Assembly (NCBI GenBank): GCA_900549685.1
Contig: UROX01000068.1
Location: 1-12,095, forward strand
Direction: 5' to 3'
DNA: 12,095 nt
Source of the DNA: an uncultured Alistipes sp.
GTDB taxonomy: Bacteria > Bacteroidota > Bacteroidia > Bacteroidales > Rikenellaceae
Shown here: positions 4,553 through 11,519 of the stretch, piece by piece
How the letters are laid out: every line of letters starts with the position of its first letter
How positions within the stretch are numbered: position 1 is the first letter of the stretch
Notes under the pieces: generated by a model
What the model was told of the DNA's origin: nothing
The model's input: only the letters and a program-made list of their open reading frames with translations
Database searches by the model: none
Translations under genes and position numbers: made by a program

Positions 4553-6575
4553 ATGAGAAAAACCTACCTCGCATTGGCAGCGGCAGGATTGATCCTCGCC
4601 TCTTGTCAGAAAGACAACGAACCCTCGGCACAACTTCCGCCGACCGCTCCGCGATCGGCGATGACCCTCCTGGGTACGATCGACGCTTCGGCACCCGAAT
4701 CCCGCACGCACCTCGACGAAGAAGCCGGAGGGGGGGGGGAATTCGAGCCTCGTTAAATGGGATCTTTACGACGCCGTAGCCCTCTACATGACCGGCGCCT
4801 TCGACCGGCGGGTGCAGGAACTCGCCGACAGCGTCGCACAAGGTCTGCAACCCTCCATCCAGTTCGTCACGCCCGAATTCTACGTGGTCAAAAGCGCAGA
4901 ATCGATCGACAACACCACGGCGACCTTCACCGGCACCAGCGCGGTCACGCCGCTCGCCTCGGATACCTACGTCGCCGTCTATCCCTACCGCAGCGTCAGC
5001 ACGGACGCATGGCAGATCGGCCGCACCCACATCCGGATGACGCTGCCCGAACAGCAAAGCCACCCCTTCCTGTTCAAGGATCTGGGCATGATGATCGCCA
5101 AAACGCCCGATTCGGGTTCCGAACAGGTGCGGCTCTCTTTCAAGAATATTTTTCCCATCCTCAAATTCTCGCTCACGGGCAGTCGGACGCTGGCCGCGAT
5201 CCGGTTTCGCGGAAATGACGGTGAACCCGTCGCAGGCGACTTCCGGCTCGACATCTCGGGCGATGCCTACATGGAGGCCGACTTCTCGGAATCGACAGTC
5301 GAAGAGGTCTCGCTCACCTGCGGCGTACAACTCTCGGCCACGCCCCAGACATTCTACATGGTCGTTCCGCCTCAGACCTATGCCAAAGGCTACACGATCG
5401 ATTTCGTCGCCGACGACGGCAGCGTGATGACGCAGGTCGTCAACAAAGACACCCCGAAGACGCTGCTGCGCAGCAAGATTTACGAATACCCGACCCTTGC
5501 CTTCACCCCGCAGTCGACTGCCGAAGCCGCCTGCGACTGGCTGTGGCAGGACGAAACGGGAGTGGTGTCGAACGTCGGCTTCGACGAACTGCCCGGCGCC
5601 GTCGACCTGGGTGCGGCAGCCAACTGTTTCATCGTCAGCGCCCCCGGCAACTACAAATTCAAGGCCGTCAAGGGTGACGGCTCGGCTGTCGACGGTGTCG
5701 ACGGCTATGTCTATTTCACGGCAGGCGCCGCCAAGGGCAACGCCGTGATAGCCGCCCTCGTCAACCGGCAGGTCGCATGGAGCTGGCATATCTGGCGTAC
5801 CGACGCGCCGGCCGAGAAAGAAGCCGCCGCAGGCTGCACGATCCTCGACCGCAACCTCGGCGCCACCTCCGTCACTCCGGGCGACGTCTCCTCCTACGGT
5901 CTTTACTACCAATGGGGACGCAAAGACCCGTTCGTCGGGGCGAAAGACACCGGCAAAGACGCCCCGATAGGCGGCGCCAGCGAAACCGCGGCCTTCGGAA
6001 CTCAAACGGCCGCCTACGAGAAGAATACGATCGACCAGACGGCCTACGCATTCGACGTAATCGGCAACGACGACAACACCATTATCGACTGCGTCGCATA
6101 CGCCGTGCAGCATCCGACGACTTTTATCAAATATGTAGCTTCCGTAGGTAACAGTGGTGTTTCCACGTGGTTCAACAGCGATCTGAGCAATTTCAGCGAT
6201 CTGTGGGGTGCCGTCTCCGGTCGGAAATCAGTCTACGATCCGTGTCCGGCAGGGTATAAAGTCCCCGTCGACAGCGCCGAGGCATGGGGAGGGTTCGCCA
6301 AAGCCGACGTAACGTCGTCCGCAGGCTCCTTCGGCGTCACGCTGAACGAAGCGTTCTATCCCTGCTCCGGCTGGCGCGATGTGAGCGGCATGCTCAAACA
6401 GGTAGGAACCTATGCCAAAGCCGCAAGCGCCACGGCGCCGACGAACCAGGCCAATATTCTCCAAATCATGTATTACAAGGCTACGGCCGCCGCTACGACC
6501 TATACGACCATGTTCTCTAATTCCGGAAAGAGTTTCATCGCAGGCGGAATACCCGTCCGCTGTGTGAAAGAGTAA
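4553..6575 (+). CDS. Fimbrillin-like lipoprotein adhesin, frameshifted at a G10 tract
   Basis: Translation from the ATG at 4553 gives a lipoprotein signal (MRKTYLALAAAGLILASC, lipobox Cys at residue 18) and a typical fimbrillin start ending SRTHLDEEA. It then meets ten G residues (4730-4739) and stops at a TAA at 4754-4756 after 67 residues. If the run had nine G residues, the frame would pass directly into SSLVKWDLYDAVALYMTG and on to 6575, giving about 673 residues. SRTHLDE...VKW.LYDAVALY fits the N-terminal region of Bacteroidales fimbrillin-like (Mfa1/FimA-type) surface proteins. The C-terminal third has LYYQWGRKDPF, YDPCPAGYKVP and a final GIPVRCVKE, which resemble the FISUMP-type C-terminal domains of Bacteroidetes surface proteins. 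The likely role is an outer-membrane-anchored adhesin or fimbrial subunit. The gene follows the 47-residue ORF and ends 9 bases before a strong terminator. It may be phase-variable or wrongly sequenced at the homopolymer. Confidence 0.82.
4730..4739 (+). repeat. G10 homopolymer inside the fimbrillin-like gene
   Basis: Ten consecutive G residues follow codon 59 (GGA) of the lipoprotein. It is by far the longest G or C run in the window; the next is C8 at 7593-7600. With ten G residues the protein is cut off after 67 residues. With nine, or any length that is a multiple of three, the frame is continuous. This is the classic arrangement for slipped-strand phase variation, but it is also a classic site for sequencing error. 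Confidence 0.85.
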
Positions 6576-6584
6576 CCGTTTCCA

Positions 6585-6636
6585 GTAAATAAAAATGACC
6601 GGAATCTTTTGAAGGATTCCGGTCATTTTTATTTAC
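6585..6636. terminator. Bidirectional terminator between adhesin and deoR-type genes
   Basis: The segment at 6585-6606 is the perfect complement of 6615-6636, a 22-bp stem with an 8-base loop. Each strand carries T-rich ATTTTTATTT on the 3' arm. It lies 9 bases after the adhesin stop and 39 bases after the 3' end of the convergent DeoR-family gene, so it serves both. Confidence 0.9.
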
Positions 6637-6675
6637 CACGGCACCCGTACGCCCGCTCGGTCGCCGGCAAATCCC

Positions 6676-7446
6676 TCAGCGTTTCACGACGATCAGATCG
6701 ACTCCGGCCTCCTCGATCAGCCTGCGGTACTGCTCCGAAATACCGTCGTCTGTAACGATGCAGTCGATCCGCTCCATCGAACATATCCGGCCGAAACCGC
6801 GCCGCCCGAATTTCGACGAGTCGGCCAGCACGACGCTCTTGGCCGAGGCCCGCATCATCTTCTGCGTCAGCGTGGCCTCTTCGGCCGTGGCGCAGGTGAT
6901 GCCGAAATTGGAATCGATGCCGTCCGCGCCGAAGAAGAGTTTCGAACAGATCACATTCTCGAATCCCTGCGCCGCATATTCGCCCCGCACCGACAGCGAC
7001 TTCTTGTAGAGCACGCCTCCGAGCACGGTCACCGTCGTCTCCTCCGACTCGTTCATCAGCATCGCCACGCGCAGCGACGGCGTCACTACATTGAGATGCC
7101 CGACCGGCCGTATCCGTTCGGCAAAGGCATAGACGGTCGACCCCGAAGCGATGAAGACCGAATCGTCGGGACAAATCAGCCCGGCCGCCTCCACGGCGAT
7201 CTTCTGTTTGATTTCGCTGTTGACGGCGCTCTTGACATGCACGCTGACATCCTGCACCAACGGATTGACCGGACTGGCGCTGCCGTGCGTGCGGTAGAGC
7301 AGGTTCCTGCTCTCCAAAAACTCCATATCCTTGCGGACGGTCGCCTTGGTCACGTTCATCTCGGCGGCCATATCGGCCACACGAACGAATCCGTGACGAT
7401 TCAGCGAATCGAGAATATACTTACGGCGTTCGGCAATACTCAGCAT
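6676..7446 (-). CDS. DeoR/GlpR-family transcriptional regulator
   Basis: This 256-residue protein has the normal length and layout of DeoR-family sugar-phosphate-responsive repressors. The N-terminal winged helix-turn-helix (residues 5-57) has the typical RRKYILDSLNRHG start, the recognition helix TKATVRKDMEFLE (33-45) and the LYRTHGSA wing. The C-terminal DeoRC sensor domain carries IASGSTVYAFAE (99-110), whose SGST loop binds sugar phosphates in the family, then VVTPSLRVAM, VLGGV, FFGADGID (171-178) and LADSSKFGRRGFG (208-219). It is transcribed from its own promoter, divergently from the glycerophosphodiesterase gene. The gene order suggests that it controls the adjacent GDPD and AraD genes, probably with a phosphorylated sugar as inducer. 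That is inference. No key residue is visibly missing. Confidence 0.92.
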   Translation of the reverse strand: MLSIAERRKYILDSLNRHGFVRVADMAAEMNVTKATVRKDMEFLESRNLLYRTHGSASPVNPLVQDVSVHVKSAVNSEIKQKIAVEAAGLICPDDSVFIASGSTVYAFAERIRPVGHLNVVTPSLRVAMLMNESEETTVTVLGGVLYKKSLSVRGEYAAQGFENVICSKLFFGADGIDSNFGITCATAEEATLTQKMMRASAKSVVLADSSKFGRRGFGRICSMERIDCIVTDDGISEQYRRLIEEAGVDLIVVKR

Positions 7447-7469
7447 GATCTCATCTTTTCAATTCCCCG

Positions 7470-7501
7470 ACAAAGATAGTGCAAGCCGAGGGCAGAACCA
7501 A
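7470..7501 (-). promoter_or_regulatory. Promoter of the DeoR-family gene
   Basis: On the minus strand TTG (7501-7499) and TATCTTTGT (7478-7470) are exactly 20 bases apart, a full Bacteroidetes promoter. The -7 box ends 23 bases before the ATG at 7446, so the leader is short. Confidence 0.75.
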
Positions 7502-7777
7502 ATTTATTCGAACTCCGCCGAGGCGCAGCACGTCCGAACGAAAACATGCCTTTCGCAAAACGTACCGGACGCGGAATCCAATTCACGCGAAGCCCCCCCC
7601 GACAGCCCCAGTCCGAAGCGCAGCTCCTCCCCGACCGACGATCCGGATAATCCGGACAACCGCAGCGGACTTCCTTGCAACAGTCTGCGATCTCTTTCGT
7701 TTAGACGACATCCGCATCCAAAACCGAAGAAAATTATCACTATAAACAAAATTTATCATCCAAAAAGAAAATACCTG

Positions 7778-7808
7778 TTTAACGAAACGAAAATATGTAT
7801 ATATTTGT
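7778..7808 (+). promoter_or_regulatory. Probable GDPD promoter with AACGAAACGAAAA operator-like site
   Basis: TATATTTGT at 7800-7808 fits the -7 consensus. Directly upstream, TTTAACGAAACGAAAAT (7778-7794) covers the spacer where a repressor would act. It resembles the TTTCGTTTC-type operators known for some DeoR-family proteins such as AgaR of E. coli, read on the other strand. The -33 TTG is not exact. The predicted leader to the ATG at 7916 is about 100 bases. Confidence 0.45.
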
Positions 7809-7841
7809 GACACGATTCGTACCGAATCCGGACATCCGCCG

Positions 7842-7881
7842 GAAAACGGACATGGATTCCGACCAGACAAGGTCCGTTTTC
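7842..7881 (+). promoter_or_regulatory. Hairpin in the GDPD leader
   Basis: GAAAACGGAC (7842-7851) and GTCCGTTTTC (7872-7881) are perfect 10-base complements around a 20-base loop, within the likely 5' leader. A competing 6-bp pairing, GAATCC (7824-7829) with GGATTC (7854-7859), uses the loop. No T-run follows, so it is not a simple terminator. A role in mRNA stability or regulation is possible but unproven. Confidence 0.4.
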
Positions 7882-7915
7882 GACCGAACGTAAAAGACCG
7901 AATAAACGCAACCGT

Positions 7916-8710
7916 ATGAAAAAATTATTTTTGACAATCGGATTCGCCGCGGGCACGCTGATGCTCGCCGCCCAGCCCCAAGTGGTCGCACACCGCGGAT
8001 TCCATGCCGCAGAAGGATCGTGGGAAAATACCGTATCGAGCCTGCGCAACGCCCAGAAGCTGGGAGTCTACGGCGTGGAGTTCGACGTCAACATGACGGC
8101 CGACGACTCGCTGATCGTCTATCACGGGCCGAAGATTCTCGACACGAAACTTCATGCGCAGAAGAACCGCTTCGCCGAAATCCGCGCAGTGAAGTTGCCG
8201 GGCGGCCTCGAAATCCCCACCCTCCGGGAGTTCTTCGCACAGGGACAGAAAGACCCGTCGACCAAACTGATCCTCGAAATCAAGAAACACGCGACGCCGC
8301 AACGCGAGACGCAGGTCGTGGAGGCGATCCTCCGTCTGGCGCGCGAAATGCGGCTCGTGCCGCAGATCGAATTCATCTCGTTCAGCCGGCACGCCTGCGA
8401 CGAAGTGCTCCGCCTGCAACCCGACGCCGTCGTCGTCTACGTCAGCAGCGACATGGCGGCTATGAGTCCCGCCGAAGCGAAAAAGCGGGGATACGGAGGT
8501 CTCTCCTACCAGCTCAACGTCCTGATGAACCGTCCCGAACTGGTCGACGAAGCCAACCGTCTCGGCATCGCCACCACACTCTGGATGGTCAACGACTGCG
8601 AACTGATCGACTGGGCGGCGCGCCACGGCATCACCTACGTTTCGACCGACTGTCCCGACAAGGCCGAAGCCTATCTGGAAGCCGTCGCAGCCTACAAGAA
8701 CAAGAAATAA
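7916..8710 (+). CDS. Glycerophosphodiester phosphodiesterase, exported
   Basis: This 264-residue protein has an N-terminal signal peptide (MKKLFLTIGFAAGTLMLAAQ) and a GDPD TIM-barrel domain. Family motifs are plain: the HRG catalytic motif with H26 and R27, ENTV at 37-40, the metal-binding EFDV (E55, D57), the second catalytic H70 in VYHG, and LEIK with E121. Enzymes of this family hydrolyse glycerophosphodiesters from lipid breakdown to sn-glycerol 3-phosphate and an alcohol. This one would act in the periplasm or be secreted, since no lipobox is evident. It starts a plus-strand run opposite the DeoR-family regulator and precedes araD by 288 bases. I see no clear terminator between the two, so read-through is possible. 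The ORF is full length and all main active-site residues are present. Confidence 0.92.
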   Translation: MKKLFLTIGFAAGTLMLAAQPQVVAHRGFHAAEGSWENTVSSLRNAQKLGVYGVEFDVNMTADDSLIVYHGPKILDTKLHAQKNRFAEIRAVKLPGGLEIPTLREFFAQGQKDPSTKLILEIKKHATPQRETQVVEAILRLAREMRLVPQIEFISFSRHACDEVLRLQPDAVVVYVSSDMAAMSPAEAKKRGYGGLSYQLNVLMNRPELVDEANRLGIATTLWMVNDCELIDWAARHGITYVSTDCPDKAEAYLEAVAAYKNKK

Positions 8711-8916
8711 TACGTCTGCCGCACTTCCGCGCAACGCACCGGCAGTTCGCCTCCGGCGGCAGAAACGGTACGAGCTGCGACCTCCGCACAGAACAGAAGA
8801 TTTCCCCGCCGGCATCGTCGATCGACCGGGAATCGGATTGCGGGGTAAAATCGCAGACGAGCCATAAAACACAGTGCCGGAAGGACAGTAAACGAATAAT
8901 CCTGAAAACAAAAACA

Positions 8917-8928
8917 AACGTTTTCGTT
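8917..8928. promoter_or_regulatory. AACG-TTTT-CGTT inverted site upstream of araD
   Basis: AACGTTTTCGTT is an imperfect palindrome with AACG/CGTT arms, 71 bases before the AraD start. On the minus strand it reads GTAACGAAAACG, similar to the AACGAAACG run before the GDPD gene. It could be a second operator for the nearby DeoR-family protein. The rest of 8711-8998 has no gene and no good TAnnTTTG box; a CCCCGC/GCGGGG inverted pair at 8804-8845 is too loose to call. Confidence 0.3.
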
Positions 8929-8937
8929 ACGCCGAGA

Positions 8938-8977
8938 GCCGAACCCGACTCGTTCGGACGAAGCCGAGGCGGGAAAA
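8938..8977 (+). repeat. Dispersed intergenic repeat, copy B
   Basis: This copy starts GCCGAAC and ends CCGAGGCGGGAAAA, matching the copies at 2135-2168 and 9699-9734 at both ends. Its middle is about 6 bases longer. It lies 22-60 bases before the AraD start codon, in the same strand sense as the other copies. Confidence 0.45.
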
Positions 8978-8998
8978 CGACCGAATAAAACGCAAACG

Positions 8999-9685
8999 AT
9001 GCTGGAAAATCTGAAAGAAGAGGTTCTCGAAGCGAACCTCGATTTGGTACGTCACGGTCTGGTTATCTTCACGTGGGGCAATGTCTCGGCCATCGACCGC
9101 GCGAGCGGACGGGTCGTCATCAAGCCGAGCGGCGTGGAGTACGAAGCCCTGAAAGCGGAAGACATGGTGGTGGTCGATCTCGACGGCAACGTCGTCGAAG
9201 GATCGCTCCGCCCTTCATCCGACACCCCGACCCACTTGGCGCTCTACCGCGCCTTCGAGGGGATCGGCGGCGTGGTACACACCCACTCGACCTACGCTAC
9301 GACATGGGCGCAGGCGGGACTCGACATCCCCTCGCTGGGAACGACCCATGCCGATTATTTCCACCGCGCCGTCCCCTGTACGGGCGATATGACGCACGCG
9401 CAGATCGACGGCGACTACGAAGCCGAGACGGGCGCCGTGATCGTCGAGCGGTTCCGCGGCCTCGACCCGCTCCACACGCCGGGCGTACTGGTCAAGAACC
9501 ACGGCCCCTTCGCATGGGGCCGCGACGCACACGAAGCGGTCTACAACGCGACGGTACTGGAACAGGTCGCCAAAATGGCCTTCGTCACCAAACTGCTCAA
9601 CCCGACGGCCGGCATCGACCCCCTGCTCGTCGAGAAACATTTCCGGCGCAAACACGGCCCCGACGCCTACTACGGGCAGAAATGA
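8999..9685 (+). CDS. araD: L-ribulose-5-phosphate 4-epimerase
   Basis: This 228-residue class II aldolase/epimerase closely follows E. coli AraD in length and motifs: TWGNVSAIDR (25-34), KPSGVEY (42-48), SSDTPTH (73-79), the zinc-binding HTH at 94-96, GTTHADYF with D119, NHGPFAWG with H168, and the C-terminal RKHGPDAYYGQ with Y225. Catalytic Asp120 and Tyr229 of E. coli AraD (from memory) correspond to D119 and Y225 here. The enzyme interconverts L-ribulose 5-phosphate and D-xylulose 5-phosphate in cytoplasmic L-arabinose use. L-fuculose-phosphate aldolase is the main alternative, but the C-terminal YYGQ argues for AraD. No araA or araB is in the window. The DeoR-type regulator upstream is the most likely controller. 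Confidence 0.92.
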   Translation: MLENLKEEVLEANLDLVRHGLVIFTWGNVSAIDRASGRVVIKPSGVEYEALKAEDMVVVDLDGNVVEGSLRPSSDTPTHLALYRAFEGIGGVVHTHSTYATTWAQAGLDIPSLGTTHADYFHRAVPCTGDMTHAQIDGDYEAETGAVIVERFRGLDPLHTPGVLVKNHGPFAWGRDAHEAVYNATVLEQVAKMAFVTKLLNPTAGIDPLLVEKHFRRKHGPDAYYGQK

Positions 9686-9698
9686 ACCATTTCGTTAA

Positions 9699-9734
9699 GC
9701 CGAACGCAGTTCGAGCTATGCCGAGGCGAGAAAA
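9699..9734 (+). repeat. Dispersed intergenic repeat, copy C
   Basis: The segment starts GCCGAAC and ends GCTATGCCGAGGCGAGAAAA. It shares both ends with copies A and B, and CTAT with copy A. It lies 14 bases after the araD stop and before a strong terminator, so this copy is in a 3' untranslated region. Confidence 0.45.
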
Positions 9735-9766
9735 GGAACACGAAAGTGAATTTTTCTCCGCTCCTG

Positions 9767-9801
9767 CGGACGGCACCGGTTTTCGGCGCCGTCCGTTTTT
9801 T
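9767..9801 (+). terminator. Terminator of the araD transcript
   Basis: CGGACGGC-A-CCG (9767-9778) pairs with CGG-C-GCCGTCCG (9784-9795), an 8+3-bp stem with one mismatch and a 5-base loop, followed directly by six T residues at 9796-9801. It is a textbook rho-independent terminator on the plus strand. Confidence 0.9.
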
Positions 9802-9926
9802 CTTCGCCCACTCGGAGGAGGGGCTTTTCCGAACGAAATGGCCTCCGCCGCGAACGCTCCGGCGGTAGACCGGATGCGGCGGCTCGAAAACCGATGAGGT
9901 GTAAAGTCGTATATAGCTGCCTAAAT

Positions 9927-9958
9927 TTGTTTCTATGCCCCGCTTGTACTATCTTTGC
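9927..9958 (+). promoter_or_regulatory. Promoter of ffh
   Basis: TTG at 9927-9929 and TATCTTTGC at 9950-9958 are separated by exactly 20 bases, a full-consensus Bacteroidetes promoter. The leader to the ATG at 10050 is roughly 85 bases. Confidence 0.8.
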
Positions 9959-10049
9959 GGGGATAAAACCGCCGCGAACGCCGTACCGTCCCGCCGGAGC
10001 GATCCATACCGGCCCGCCGACGTTCCCGGTCCGTAAAAAGCCATACACC

Positions 10050-11381
10050 ATGTTTGAAAACCTGACAGATAAACTCGAACGGTCGTTCAAGATCCTCAAA
10101 GGCGAAGGCCGCATCACAGAGATCAACATCGCCGAGACGCTCAAAGAGATCCGCCGTGCGCTGATCGACGCCGACGTCAACTACAAGGTCGCCAAGTCGT
10201 TCACCGACGAGGTGAAGCAGAAAGCGCTGGGTCAGAACGTGCTGACGGCTGTCAAGCCGGGGCAGATGATGACCAAGATCGTGCGCGACGAGCTGGCGCA
10301 GCTCATGGGCGGCACGGCCACCGACATCCGCTTGGAAGGCACTCCGGCCGTCATCCTGATCGCCGGTCTGCAAGGTTCGGGCAAGACGACCTTCTCGGGC
10401 AAGCTGGCCGCCTTCCTCAAAGAGAAGAAGGGGCGCCATGTGCTGCTCGTCGCCGGCGACGTCTACCGTCCGGCCGCCATCGACCAATTGAAGGTGCTGG
10501 GCGGTCAGATCGGCGTGGAGGTCTACACCGAAGAGGGAAACACGCACCCCGTGGAGATCGCGCAGAACGCGATCAAATACGCCCGCCAGAAGGGCTGCAA
10601 TGTCGTAATCGTCGATACGGCGGGCCGTCTGGCCGTCGACGAGGCGATGATGCAGGAGATCACGGCGATCAAGGCCGCCGTCGATCCCGGCGAGACGCTC
10701 TTCGTGGTCGACGCCATGACGGGCCAGGATGCCGTGAACACGGCCAAGGAGTTCAACGACCGGCTCGATTTCGACGGCGTGGTGCTCACCAAGCTCGACG
10801 GCGACACGCGCGGCGGCGCCGCCATCTCGATCCGTTCGGTGGTCGACAAACCGCTGAAATTCATTTCGAGCGGCGAAAAGATGGACGCCCTGCAAGTCTT
10901 CCACCCCGAGCGTATGGCCGACCGCATTCTCGGCATGGGCGACGTGGTGTCGCTCGTGGAGCGCGCACAGGAGCAGTTCGACGAGGCCGAGGCGCGTAAA
11001 CTGAAAAAGAAGCTCGTCAAGGATCAGTTCAACTTCAACGATTTCCTGGCGCAGATCAACCAGATCAAGAAGATGGGCAACCTCAAAGACCTCGCTTCGA
11101 TGATCCCCGGCATGGGCAAGGCGCTCAAAGGCGTCGAGATTTCGGACGACGTCTTCAAGCAGACCGAGGCGATCATCGGCTCGATGACCCCCGCCGAGCG
11201 CGAGCGCCCCGAAATCCTCAACGCGCGCCGCCGCGAACGCATCGCCAAAGGCAGCGGCACGACGATGGCCGACGTAAACCGCCTGCTGAAACAGTTCGAC
11301 GACACGCGCAAAATGATGAAGATGGTCGCCGGCGGCGGTAAGATGAAGCTGCCCCAGATGCCGCGCGGTTTCCGTCGGTAA
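10050..11381 (+). CDS. ffh: Signal recognition particle GTPase Ffh
   Basis: This 443-residue protein has all three SRP54 domains. The N domain (about 1-95) is a helical bundle. The G domain (about 96-295) has the P-loop GLQGSGKT (106-113), GDVYRPAAIDQL (136-147), the DTAGR motif (189-193), TKLDGDTRGG (247-256) and an ERMADRILGMGD closing segment (287-298). The methionine-rich M domain follows (about 310-443), with MIPGMGKALKG and the RNA-binding RRRERIAKGSGTT region. Ffh binds signal peptides of nascent membrane and secretory proteins together with 4.5S RNA and delivers ribosomes to FtsY. The open frame begins at 9894, but that extension spans the promoter, so the ATG at 10050 is the start. 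Local codon use is rich in GAG, AAG and GGC, consistent with good expression. It is flanked by terminators and stands alone. Confidence 0.97.
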   Translation: MFENLTDKLERSFKILKGEGRITEINIAETLKEIRRALIDADVNYKVAKSFTDEVKQKALGQNVLTAVKPGQMMTKIVRDELAQLMGGTATDIRLEGTPAVILIAGLQGSGKTTFSGKLAAFLKEKKGRHVLLVAGDVYRPAAIDQLKVLGGQIGVEVYTEEGNTHPVEIAQNAIKYARQKGCNVVIVDTAGRLAVDEAMMQEITAIKAAVDPGETLFVVDAMTGQDAVNTAKEFNDRLDFDGVVLTKLDGDTRGGAAISIRSVVDKPLKFISSGEKMDALQVFHPERMADRILGMGDVVSLVERAQEQFDEAEARKLKKKLVKDQFNFNDFLAQINQIKKMGNLKDLASMIPGMGKALKGVEISDDVFKQTEAIIGSMTPAERERPEILNARRRERIAKGSGTTMADVNRLLKQFDDTRKMMKMVAGGGKMKLPQMPRGFRR

Positions 11382-11404
11382 CCCACGTCTTTCGGATCGA
11401 ATTA

Positions 11405-11437
11405 AAGAATCCGGCTTCATGCGGAAGCCGGATTCTT
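11405..11437. terminator. Terminator after ffh
   Basis: AAGAATCCGGCTTC (11405-11418) and GAAGCCGGATTCTT (11424-11437) form a perfect 14-bp stem with a 5-base loop, 24 bases after the ffh stop. The T-tract is short, but the AAGAA/TTCTT ends give AT-rich flanks on both strands. It may also stop leftward transcripts from the gene ending at 11520. Confidence 0.8.
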
Positions 11438-11519
11438 CCGTTACGGATTCTTTCACCGGCATCCCATCTGCTCATCCCATCGCGATACGAGCGAACGCAA
11501 TCGACATGCCGCTCCACCG

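Larger units (their letters stand above)
7447..7915. other. Divergent intergenic region between the deoR-type and GDPD genes
   Basis: These 469 bases hold no gene that I can support; the short open frames do not look coding. They carry the DeoR-gene promoter at the left end, a CGAAA-N7-TTTCG inverted pair at 7539-7555, a C8 run at 7593-7600, a perfect 7-1-7 palindrome TCCGGAT-A-ATCCGGA at 7642-7656, an AT-rich stretch from about 7730 to 7810 with the probable GDPD promoter, and a hairpin in the GDPD leader. The size is generous for two simple promoters. Confidence 0.6.

Noticed and set aside
4757..5218. ORF starting at an ATG just after the premature TAA of the lipoprotein
   Set aside because: It lies in a different frame from the adhesin continuation, and its product is Arg/His-rich shadow sequence. 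The true continuation frame passes through 4740-6575.
4416..6113. Minus-strand 565-codon open frame opposite the adhesin gene
   Set aside because: It is the complementary shadow of a GC-rich gene. Its product is low-complexity (Val, Gly, Arg and Asp rich) with no domain, while the plus strand shows lipoprotein and FISUMP-like motifs.
7593..7600. C8 run as a third phase-variation tract
   Set aside because: It lies in non-coding DNA far from either promoter, so a switching effect is not supported. It could still alter spacing, but nothing shows that.
9933..11462. Minus-strand 509-codon open frame opposite ffh
   Set aside because: It covers ffh, its promoter and its terminator. The translation is His/Asp/Val-rich antisense of a conserved gene.
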